Source: Bacteroidales bacterium (GTDB lineage Bacteria; Bacteroidota; Bacteroidia; Bacteroidales; UBA3663). Taken from it: DNA of 39,841 bases. The notes under the pieces are model-generated. The model made no database searches, was not told the DNA's origin, and was given only the letters and a program-made list of their open reading frames with translations. A program made the position numbers and the translations under genes. The stretch lies in NCBI GenBank assembly GCA_030526445.1, contig JAUNCV010000001.1, forward strand, positions 1 through 39,841, read 5' to 3'. This document shows positions 32,123 to 39,841 of the stretch, piece after piece; the first letter of the stretch is position 1; every line of letters begins with the position of its first letter.

Positions 32123-34342
32123 TTATTTGAAAAGCAACTGAGCCAGCTCTTTGAGGGCGCGACGCCAGGTGAGGAACTCGTGAGCAGTGTTAGGCGAAAC
32201 ATGGCCTACGGCATTGTAGCCAGCCTCTTTGAGTGCTTCGGTTGATTTCTGGATGCCTTCAGGATTTTCCTTGGCGCCACAACTCAGGAACATGAGTTTT
32301 GGCTGCTGTGCAAGGTCTTCGATATCCTTTGGCATGTAGGTGCCGCCAGAGAGCAGACCCCAATAACCGAAGGTTTCTGGGCGACGCAGAGTAATAAGAC
32401 GGGTCTCGAAACCACCCATTGAGAGACCTGCCATGGCACGGTTGTCACGATTGGCAATGGTGAGGAAGTTGTGGTCGATGAATGGAACGAGCTCATCGAC
32501 AAGCTTTTTCTCGAAGTCTTTGGCATCGAATTGGTTCAAGCCGCCAAACTTCACATCGTTGGTCTCGCCATAGGTCATAACGATGATGAATGGATCAATT
32601 TTGCCTTCGGCAATGAGGTTGTCCATGATAAGGCCTGCATGACCTTGGCTGCTCCAAGCGGTTTCGTCCTCACCCCAGCCATGCTGGAGGTAAAGCACAG
32701 GATAGCGTTTCTGCTTGCCGCGGAGCTTGCCTTTGGTCTCGATCTTGCCATAGCCAGCAGGAGTGTAAACCATAGCGCGCTTCATACAGTTGTAGGTTTC
32801 GCTCCAGAACCAAACATCCTGAATAGCACCATGAGGCACATTCTTCATAGCATAGAAGTCCTTATCCTCGTTGGTTGGAATTTCGATGCCTGACTCCCAA
32901 CGTACCGAACCATAGTAGTTCTTAGCACCTGGATCATTGACTACACCACCGTCGATGGTGAGATGATAGTAGTGGAAGCCTTCATCCATAGGTGCCTCAG
33001 TGGTGCCAGTCCAGAAACCGGTGCTGTCTTTATGAAGCACTGTACCGCCACGTCCACCAAGACCCAGACTTACAATAACGCTCTTGGCCTGAGGAGCATC
33101 GACGCGGAAACGAACATAACCTTGGCTGTTGACCATTGGATATTCCTGACCAGGTTGGTTGAGCTCAGATGGCTTGAAGTCCTCTTTGATAACAACATTG
33201 TCCATGGCTGGATCAAAATTCTTGACTGCATAGTATCCCTGCTTGCGCTTCAGATCTTTGTCAATGAGCAAAGGATAGTTGGCTGTACCAACCCATGAGT
33301 CCTTGTCTGAAAGGTTCCAGAAAGTAACCACATCGACCACATCTTTATATTTACGCAGCACCTTGAACAAGCGAGCATACATATCAGTGTGAAGGGTCTT
33401 TACGAAAGGCTTGATTTCCATGCCCTGACGAGAGAAGCGGAGCTGGCCGCCCATTTCTTCATTTGCACGAATGTCGAGCTCGGTGATGTGAATGTGTTTT
33501 ACAATCTCGCTATAGCGCTTGATGGCAGCTTCAACATTTTCCATGCTTGGGCCATAGACATTGTAGTGGCCTTGCATACCAATGCCGTGCACAGGAACGC
33601 CTTGATCGAGCAAGCCCTTTACCATATTATAAATACGTTCGCGTTTGCCTGGGTCACATTCGTTATAATCATTGTAGAAAAGAAGTGCCTCTGGGTCAGC
33701 TTCGTGTGCGAATTCAAAAGCATAGCGGATGAATGCATCCTCTGATCCCAGTTTCTCAACACTATATTTATAGTAAACAGACTGGCGGAAAGGTGGCTCA
33801 CCTGGGAAACGACCGAAAGCTGGACGCTGCTGATCGGCGATGGCCTCATTGACTACATCCCAGCAATACACAACATCTTTATAGCGGTTCACAATAGTGA
33901 AGATGTGGTCTTTCAAACGTGCCAGGAACACCTCTTTCTTCACAAACTTACCTTTTTTGTCATAGAGCATCCAGTCGCAGCCTTGGTTGTGCCAAAGCAG
34001 GCAGTGTCCACGCATCTTGATGCCATTATCGCGACAGAACTGAGCCAGGGAGTCGGCGCGTCCCCACTTCCAAACACCTTCGCTTGGATGAGTTTCGCCT
34101 GGTTTCATGGCGTTCTCGCATGTTACACTGTTATACTCTTTGAGCACAACAGCCTCCTGCTCTGGGGTCAGATTGCGTACATTGAGGGCAACGCCCACTT
34201 TGAAATAGTCTTTGTATGCATCTTTTAATCCGGTAGGATCCTCCACTTGCTGACGAGGACCAAAGCCTTGTGCGCATACAGAACCTGCACCGAGTGTCAG
34301 TGCCATCAATGCAGTTGCAGTAATTGAGAGAAACTTTTTCAT
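32123..34342 (-). CDS. Bifunctional GH10 endo-1,4-beta-xylanase / CE1 feruloyl esterase
   Basis: A 739-residue secreted enzyme that cuts the xylan backbone and removes ferulate side groups. A signal peptide (to about residue 24, SVCA-Q) is followed by the GH10 barrel (about 35-375) with acid/base Glu166 in WDVVNEA and nucleophile Glu288 in HITELDI, plus WHNQG and FWNLSDKDSW. Residues about 405-500 are an E-set/CBM48-like linker domain (YVRFRVDAPQAKSVIVSLG). The CE1 esterase (about 510-739) has Ser641 in GLSMGG and His721 in TAHEFLTW. The order matches Xyn10D-Fae1A of Prevotella ruminicola. It leads an operon with GH9 and lies next to an HTCS-like regulator. Aligned promoter and inverted repeat are upstream. 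Confidence 0.96.
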   Translation of the reverse strand: MKKFLSITATALMALTLGAGSVCAQGFGPRQQVEDPTGLKDAYKDYFKVGVALNVRNLTPEQEAVVLKEYNSVTCENAMKPGETHPSEGVWKWGRADSLAQFCRDNGIKMRGHCLLWHNQGCDWMLYDKKGKFVKKEVFLARLKDHIFTIVNRYKDVVYCWDVVNEAIADQQRPAFGRFPGEPPFRQSVYYKYSVEKLGSEDAFIRYAFEFAHEADPEALLFYNDYNECDPGKRERIYNMVKGLLDQGVPVHGIGMQGHYNVYGPSMENVEAAIKRYSEIVKHIHITELDIRANEEMGGQLRFSRQGMEIKPFVKTLHTDMYARLFKVLRKYKDVVDVVTFWNLSDKDSWVGTANYPLLIDKDLKRKQGYYAVKNFDPAMDNVVIKEDFKPSELNQPGQEYPMVNSQGYVRFRVDAPQAKSVIVSLGLGGRGGTVLHKDSTGFWTGTTEAPMDEGFHYYHLTIDGGVVNDPGAKNYYGSVRWESGIEIPTNEDKDFYAMKNVPHGAIQDVWFWSETYNCMKRAMVYTPAGYGKIETKGKLRGKQKRYPVLYLQHGWGEDETAWSSQGHAGLIMDNLIAEGKIDPFIIVMTYGETNDVKFGGLNQFDAKDFEKKLVDELVPFIDHNFLTIANRDNRAMAGLSMGGFETRLITLRRPETFGYWGLLSGGTYMPKDIEDLAQQPKLMFLSCGAKENPEGIQKSTEALKEAGYNAVGHVSPNTAHEFLTWRRALKELAQLLFK

Positions 34343-34391
34343 GTTAAGTATTATGTGTTATGCAATTGATATTTTTTGCCGAAAGATGGTG

Positions 34392-34422
34392 CAAAGATAC
34401 AATGCCTTAAGCTATTAAACAA
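34392..34422 (-). promoter_or_regulatory. Promoter of the GH10-GH9 operon (TTG-N20-TATCTTTG)
   Basis: On the minus strand TTG (34420-34422) and TATCTTTG (34392-34399) are separated by 20 bp, matching the Bacteroidetes -33/-7 pattern, 49 bp upstream of the xylanase start. Confidence 0.75.
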
Positions 34423-34445
34423 TAGTGTTACATATATAAAAAGAT

Positions 34446-34482
34446 AAAATGTTACAAACCGGACCTCAGTTTGTAACATTTT
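34446..34482. promoter_or_regulatory. 37 bp inverted repeat upstream of GH10: candidate operator and/or terminator
   Basis: AAAATGTTACAAAC (34446-34459) and GTTTGTAACATTTT (34469-34482) are perfect 14-base complements around 9 bases. The near edge is 46 bp from the -7 box, exactly as upstream of susC2, and the minus-strand string TCCGGTTTGTAACA resembles the susC repeats. It also begins 17 bp past the regulator's stop and runs into T4 on that strand, so it may terminate the regulator transcript as well. Confidence 0.6.
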
Positions 34483-34499
34483 TAAGTGCTCGAAATGGG

Positions 34500-37400
34500 T
34501 TATTTTGTTGCTTTCATCTCCTGTCGATGCAGTTGCATATACTCAGCAGGTGGCATGCCATACATCTCTTTGAAGGCTTTTGAGAAGTTGTGCTGGTTGC
34601 TAAAGCCAACTTGCACTGCTACTTCGCCAATTGTAAGTTTCTTTTCAGCCAACAGCTCGGCTGCTTTGGTCAGACGCACATTGCGATAAAACTCGCGTGT
34701 GGTTTGTCCCGTAAGTTCTTTCAGCTTGCGGAAGAGGTGCACGCGGCTTATGCCGACCTCTGAGGCAATCATGTCAGAGTTGAGGTTTGTATCCTTCAAA
34801 TGCTCTTCAACTACGCGTGTTACTCGTGCAAGTAGCTTTTCATCGTGAGTGGTTACTTTGGGAGTCTCAATCTTGTCGGCTTGACGGTCTCGTCCACTCA
34901 ATGAGTTGCGAAGTCGGTCTTGACCTTTAAGCAGATTTTGTACCGTACTTTTAAGTACCTCAATGTTGAATGGCTTGGTCATGAAGACATCCACTCCAAG
35001 ATTGAGGCTGGCAATACGGTCTTCGTCTGTTGAACGGGCCGTAAGCATCACAATAGTGAGTTGATTGAGGTTGATGTTTCTTCGCACTTGTGTGCAGAGT
35101 TCAATGCCATCAATCATAGGCAGAATCAAGTCGGTGATCATTATGTCGAATTTCTGCAAAGCCAGTTCGCGAAGAGCCTCTGTTCCATTCGAGCAAGCTA
35201 CGACCTTATAACTTGACGAGAGTTCTTGCTCAATGTAGTTTCGGGTCTTGTTGTCATTGTCCACAAGCAGAATCTTGTGCCCATTCTTTGGGGTCTTGGC
35301 TTTGAACACCTCTTGAGTTGCGGCAGTTTGCATAAAGAACTGTAACTTTGCCTCGGTGACAGCTTGTGCCTGTTTATGTTGCTTGATATGTTGACGAATA
35401 TGGTGGCGTCGGCGTATTTGCAGGAACGAAAGGTAACTAATCGTCCCTAAAAGCCAGAGCCAAATGAGCAGCGCCCACCATCGCATATACCAAGGATAGG
35501 CAATATGTACATTTATGCTCGATATCTCAGAATCTATGCCATCGCACACAGCTTTGAACTGCAGAGTATGGCTACCGGCTGAGAGGTTACTCAAGGTGAT
35601 TCGGTTTGAAAGCGGTGGGAGTGACTGCCAGCGTTCTTCATCGAGCGATGCTTGATAAATAACGCGACGAGTGTATGAAAGTGGACGTGTAGCGAACTCG
35701 ATTGTAAAAGAGTGGTCCTGATCGGTTAGTTTGAAACTGCCGTCAGTTTCGGGCAATACTTGTCGTTGGTCAGTGTAAAGAGCAACGACGCGAGCCTCGC
35801 ATTTCTGTGAGCGAATGCTGATATTCTTTGGGTCGAACCATGTGATGCCATTGATGCCTCCGAACCAAAGTTGCCCAGAAGCATCGCGCATCGATGATTT
35901 TTTGTAAAACTCGTTGCCTTGCAATCCGTCTTGCACTCCATAGTTGTTGAAGGTGTTGCGTGCCACGTTGTACTTGGTCAAGCCTTGGTTCGAGCTAATC
36001 CAGAGATTTCCTTCATCGTCGGGCAAAGCGGCATAGCTGCACGAAGCTGGCAGACCCTCTTTTTTTGTTAGCTCTTGCACCTCTTGGGTGATGCAGTTGT
36101 AAATAACAAAGCCTCTGTTGGTGCAAAGACAGAGTTGGTTGGGGGCGAAAAGACAGAGATCGTTAACAACGTGTTGGCTTAAGACTGTTTGTTGAGCAAA
36201 GTCGTCGGTATTGAGGTCGAAGATGCAAAGTCCGTTGTAAGTGCCAACATAGAGTTTGTTGTCGTTCTCATTATATAATATGTCAGTACTCCAATTGCTC
36301 ACTCCATGGCTCGATGTAATGGGCTCAAGGCTCTGAAGTCGTTCGTTGAAACGCATCACGCCGTTGCCCATCGATGCCACCCAGACAGTGCCTTCTCTGT
36401 CTTCAGTAAAAGCATACACGTTGACTGTTGATGCATCTTTCCCTTGTACGGGCAAATAGCGACATTGTCCGTTTGAAAGGTTAACCCATCCTAAGCCTTG
36501 GTGAAAAGAACCGAACCACACACGTTTCTTTGAGTCCTCGAATAGGGTCATGAATGCATTGGGAACTGTGCGGTTTGTGCCATCGCCATGATAGCTTGCA
36601 ATTTTTTCGCCTTGAGGGGTGATGCCATGCAGACCGCCATTGTCGGTGCCTACCCAAATGTTGCCATCGTGAGTCTCAAGCAGAGTTGTGACGCATCGGT
36701 CACCAATGAAATTGCTGCTACCCGACTTAACACCCATATATCGAAACTGAGCGGGTGTTGGGGTAGTGAGCATGACACCTTTCTGATAAAGTCCCATCCA
36801 GATGTCGTGGTTGCGGCTCACGGCTATGGTGTGCACTTTCTGTACGGCAGGATCAACGAATGGATAGTTGAATAAGAAATCGGTGATGGTGCCACTAGGA
36901 CAGTGCAGGAATTTCATGCCTTGTCCGTCGGTTCCAATACAGATAAATGGTGTTTCGTTCAAAGTCTGCAGATCACGCACAAAGAAGGGCTGGCATTCGG
37001 TGGCAATGGTGTCAAAGACCTGAGTTTGGTCATTGAACCGCAGTAAGCCTGCATTTCCGCAACCTGCATACATCTTTCCATCGGGACCCAGACACAGTGT
37101 TGAAAGCATGTAACGCTGATTCGAGGCATCGCGAAGGCAATAGAGGGAGCCTTGTGCTGAGATGCGATATAAATCTTCGTTCTGCTTTAATATCCAGAGA
37201 GCGCCTTGTGCATCTTCGGCACAACGGAAGAAACTGCCCAACTTCTGTGAAAAAAGCATGTTCGAAACCTCCATCTCGCCCTTGTCATTGACCGAAATAA
37301 CATAAGAGGTATGGCCCGAAACTACCAGTTTGCCCGATGAGAGCAGGGTAAGGTCTGTGATATTTTCAGGATAAATCTCTTGGTCGGGTGCAGCAGCAGG

Positions 37401-37742
37401 GAGCGAGAAGTCGTCGGTGGCAGGTCTGTACATCTGTACACCTTGAATTGTTCCCACAAAGAGACGGTTCTCTTGGTCTACTGCCAAGGTGCGTACAAAA
37501 TTGCTGACCAGCGAGTGAGGATTGCCCTCTTCGTGGTAGTAGGATATGAATCGAGAGCCGTTGTATTTGCATAGGCCGTCTTCGGTGGCAACCCACACAA
37601 TACCCTCTTTATCCTCTACAATCTTGTTTATGAGCGAGTTTGGTAGGTCGCTGTCTGATGTGAAGAGCATATTGACCTGCGCCTCGGCCATAACCGAGAC
37701 GAGCAGGAGCAAGATTGAGAAGAGGATTTTTTTACAGTTCAT
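34500..37742 (-). CDS. HTCS-like regulator with beta-propeller sensor and receiver but no histidine kinase
   Basis: A 1080-residue membrane regulator, probably controlling the adjacent xylanase operon. Order: signal peptide (to about residue 21); two seven-bladed Reg_prop-type propellers (about 25-640, repeats such as GNIWVGTDNGGLHG and GTVWVASMGNGVMRF); Y_Y_Y domain (about 665-750); membrane helix (about 752-772); linker of only 50 residues; receiver (about 823-940) with VDND, phosphoacceptor Asp871 in MITDLILP, LTAR and TKPF; AraC domain (about 970-1075). In ordinary HTCS proteins the KLQFF string is followed by NISHE-RTP and an ATPase domain; here it reads KLQFFMQTAATQEV and goes straight to the receiver. 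Missing domains are HisKA and HATPase. It starts 5 bp after the broken upstream gene. Confidence 0.92.
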   Translation of the reverse strand: MNCKKILFSILLLLVSVMAEAQVNMLFTSDSDLPNSLINKIVEDKEGIVWVATEDGLCKYNGSRFISYYHEEGNPHSLVSNFVRTLAVDQENRLFVGTIQGVQMYRPATDDFSLPAAAPDQEIYPENITDLTLLSSGKLVVSGHTSYVISVNDKGEMEVSNMLFSQKLGSFFRCAEDAQGALWILKQNEDLYRISAQGSLYCLRDASNQRYMLSTLCLGPDGKMYAGCGNAGLLRFNDQTQVFDTIATECQPFFVRDLQTLNETPFICIGTDGQGMKFLHCPSGTITDFLFNYPFVDPAVQKVHTIAVSRNHDIWMGLYQKGVMLTTPTPAQFRYMGVKSGSSNFIGDRCVTTLLETHDGNIWVGTDNGGLHGITPQGEKIASYHGDGTNRTVPNAFMTLFEDSKKRVWFGSFHQGLGWVNLSNGQCRYLPVQGKDASTVNVYAFTEDREGTVWVASMGNGVMRFNERLQSLEPITSSHGVSNWSTDILYNENDNKLYVGTYNGLCIFDLNTDDFAQQTVLSQHVVNDLCLFAPNQLCLCTNRGFVIYNCITQEVQELTKKEGLPASCSYAALPDDEGNLWISSNQGLTKYNVARNTFNNYGVQDGLQGNEFYKKSSMRDASGQLWFGGINGITWFDPKNISIRSQKCEARVVALYTDQRQVLPETDGSFKLTDQDHSFTIEFATRPLSYTRRVIYQASLDEERWQSLPPLSNRITLSNLSAGSHTLQFKAVCDGIDSEISSINVHIAYPWYMRWWALLIWLWLLGTISYLSFLQIRRRHHIRQHIKQHKQAQAVTEAKLQFFMQTAATQEVFKAKTPKNGHKILLVDNDNKTRNYIEQELSSSYKVVACSNGTEALRELALQKFDIMITDLILPMIDGIELCTQVRRNINLNQLTIVMLTARSTDEDRIASLNLGVDVFMTKPFNIEVLKSTVQNLLKGQDRLRNSLSGRDRQADKIETPKVTTHDEKLLARVTRVVEEHLKDTNLNSDMIASEVGISRVHLFRKLKELTGQTTREFYRNVRLTKAAELLAEKKLTIGEVAVQVGFSNQHNFSKAFKEMYGMPPAEYMQLHRQEMKATK

Positions 37743-37747
37743 GCGTG

Positions 37748-39841
37748 TTATTGTTGCACAATGCCTTCGCGGTGCACGCCATCCACCTTTATTGTTAGAG
37801 GTTTGGTGAAGCGAACATGACGCACATGGGTGGTCTCTTGCACTGCAGGCAAGGCATCGAGTACAGAAGTGTGCACACAGCCATCGCCACGGAAGTCGTT
37901 AATGGTCATGTAGCATACACCCAAGCTGGTGAGGTTTTGGAAGAAGTGTGTGCCTTGTGACGGATCGACCTGGAAGGAGTCGAGACCCGACAGGAATGCC
38001 CAACCATGGGTCGCTTGAACCCCATCGGCCCGGACCAATAAGGACGCAACGGCGCCCCTCTTGAAGCAGCTGTCGGTTGATGCGTTCAATCTCGTCGGCA
38101 ATGGCAGGATTCCAACTGGCAGTAAAGCCTTCGGTCTTGACATAAACCACATCCTCCACATCTTTAAATATACCATGACCAATGGCCGAATGTGAACGAA
38201 GCAAGGTTTCTTCGTCAGGAATGAGCGAGAGGTCTTCATTGATAGACATACGGTTATCAACCATCGGACGGATTTGCAAGAGGTTGAAGTCACCGCAATT
38301 CTTGCCGTTCTCATCCTTGTAAAGGTTTACGGCAAACTCAATCTCTACCGGACGGCGCATCTCTTCCTGACCATATTGAAGCACTTTTTGCAAGAGCTCA
38401 GGCATAGGAAACATGCCGTTTTGCAGTACACCCGCCATTGAGATGATCTTTCTGTTTCGGCCCTCGTAATAACCGTCGTAGATACATTGGTCGTTGGGGT
38501 CGTAGGTCGAACAAACCCAAGGCAAAGTTCCATCTTCCTCGGCGTGGCGCACAGGATATTTTCGCAGATTGAAGCCGTCATCGGTCATGAACGAGTGGCT
38601 GTAGTCGTAGTCAAGGTCGAGTGCCAGGAAGGCTGTCTGGGTGTCGCGCAAGGCAATCTCCATCTCGCTCATCTGCAGCACTTGGTTAGGGTGTGCAGGA
38701 GAAACTCTGAGGCTTACACCGCCGTCAACAATATATTTGCCGAGACCAAAAGCAAGTGAAACAGTTCCCTCATCGGCTTGTTCGTCTCCAATGGGGTAAT
38801 AGTTCACGCTTCGGGCCACGCCCGAGATGACTGGATAGAATCTTGAACCGTGCTGTTGACCTACCACCTCTTGCAATATGACAGCCATTTTCTCTTGGTC
38901 AATGACATTCGATGTTGCAGTCATATAATCCTTCGAACTGCGATAGAATACGCTTGCATAAACAGCTTTTACGGCATTGGCCAAAAGCTCCATGCGACGA
39001 TATTTGTCGCTTGTATATGGAATCATATAGGTGCTATAGATGCCGGCAAAAGGTTGGTAGTGACTATCTTCGAGCAAGGAAGAAGAACGCACGGCCAAAG
39101 GACCCTTCACTACCTCCATAAACGCCTCAAGGTCACCCAAAAGGCGCATTGGCAGACGGCTGCGCAGGAAGGCTTGCAAAATCTCTTCATCGGGCAAGTC
39201 GCTTAGTGCGATATGGTAAAGGCCGTTTGAGTCCATAAACTCGTCGAAGACATCGGTACACAACACCACAGTCTTTGGAATGCAGGTGTTGACTCTGGTG
39301 TTCGAAATCTGGCCATTGTTGGTTGGCAGGTAGCCCTGAAGGCTTTCGTGACGGGTCAGCATTCGGTCAAGGAATGCCAGGCCACGACCTTTTCCACCCA
39401 GAGAGCCATCACCGATGCGTGCAAAGTTCGAGTATTTGTCGAATCGTTCGCGCTGGAAGACTGCTACCACACCTTGGTTTTTCATTTTACGGTAGCTCAC
39501 AATAGCGTCGAAGATGAGATGACGATGGGCGTCAATATCCTGCAGCATGTTGTAGGTGATATGCTTCAGGAACTCTGATATTGGGAACAGGGCACGCGAT
39601 TCGAGCCAACGCGATACATTATTATGCTTTACGTGATAAAGCAGGGACGAGGTAGGAATCGTAAAGATATTATCTTGCAATTCCTTCAGATTATGTATGC
39701 GTACTACCTCCTCCATGGTGTCTGGATTACGGAATACAAAGTCTCCGAAACCAAAATATTTGAGCACCATATCGCGTAGGTCAACATCCATCTTTTTCGA
39801 GTTTTTGTCGATAAAGATGTATCCGCTATCCCAGGCACGTT
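37748..39841 (-). pseudogene. PEP/pyruvate-binding-domain (PPDK N-terminal-like) gene, frameshifted and 5'-truncated by the window
   Basis: The ATP-grasp PEP/pyruvate-binding domain of PEP synthase and pyruvate phosphate dikinase is recognisable: GDGSLGGKGRGLAFLDRM, GPLAVRSSSLLEDS, and FNLLQIRPM. The frame is open through 39841 (RAWDSGYIFIDKNSKK precedes the ATG at 39791), so the true start is outside. The first frame reads GPGRWGSSDPWLGIPV and then departs into GSRLLPGRSV and a stop at 37899. The expected continuation, SGLDSFQVDPSQGTHFFQNL, is in another frame ending at 37748. The junction is at about 37990; relative to the family about 13 residues are missing, implying a deletion near 41 bp. 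No phosphohistidine or PEP-synthesis domains are present, so function is unclear even when intact. Natural pseudogene or assembly error are both possible. Confidence 0.8.

Overview
The window looks like a chromosome segment of a gut or rumen Bacteroidales, most likely Prevotellaceae (Prevotella/Segatella). The evidence is paired SusC/SusD genes, hybrid two-component regulators ending in AraC domains, a GH10 xylanase fused to a CE1 feruloyl esterase as in ruminal Prevotella, and promoters with the Bacteroidetes -7 box TAnnTTTG instead of a -10 box. I saw no tRNA, rRNA, CRISPR array, transposase or phage gene, and no gene-free stretch over 300 bases.

Layout. 1-13263 (minus strand) is a polysaccharide utilisation locus for alpha-galactosides. 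A promoter near 13325 drives susC2, susD2, a GH36 alpha-galactosidase and a membrane-bound AraC regulator. A second promoter near 4243 drives susC1 and susD1; susD1 runs off the left edge. 13505-14923 is an isolated AAA ATPase with a DUF234-type tail, next to an array of TGCTGAAA half-sites. 15120-17852 is a complete hybrid two-component regulator with a periplasmic sugar-binding sensor. 17888-22667 is a module in which two paralogous lipoproteins flank an ABCG-type fused transporter. 22726-26015 (minus) holds an aldo/keto reductase, an RluA pseudouridine synthase and a DASS dicarboxylate transporter. 26268-28547 (plus) is pta-ackA. 28607-29314 is a DUF5020 outer-membrane protein. 29516-34342 is a hemicellulose operon (GH10-CE1, GH9). 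34500-37742 is its adjacent HTCS-like regulator. 37748-39841 is a PEP/pyruvate-binding-domain gene that is open at the right edge and broken by a frameshift.

How they work together. SusCD pairs import oligosaccharides, GH36 removes alpha-galactosyl residues, and the GH10-CE1 and GH9 enzymes attack feruloylated xylan and beta-glucan-type backbones. Pta-AckA makes acetate and ATP from the resulting acetyl-CoA.

The most unusual content is regulatory. Two of the three AraC-output membrane regulators lack the histidine kinase: one has lost both kinase and receiver, the other only the kinase. Three promoters (susC1, susC2, GH10) carry a similar inverted repeat (GTTRC...GYAAC with an internal TCCG) about 38-46 bp upstream of the -7 box. 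These repeats could be operators, terminators of the preceding gene, or both.
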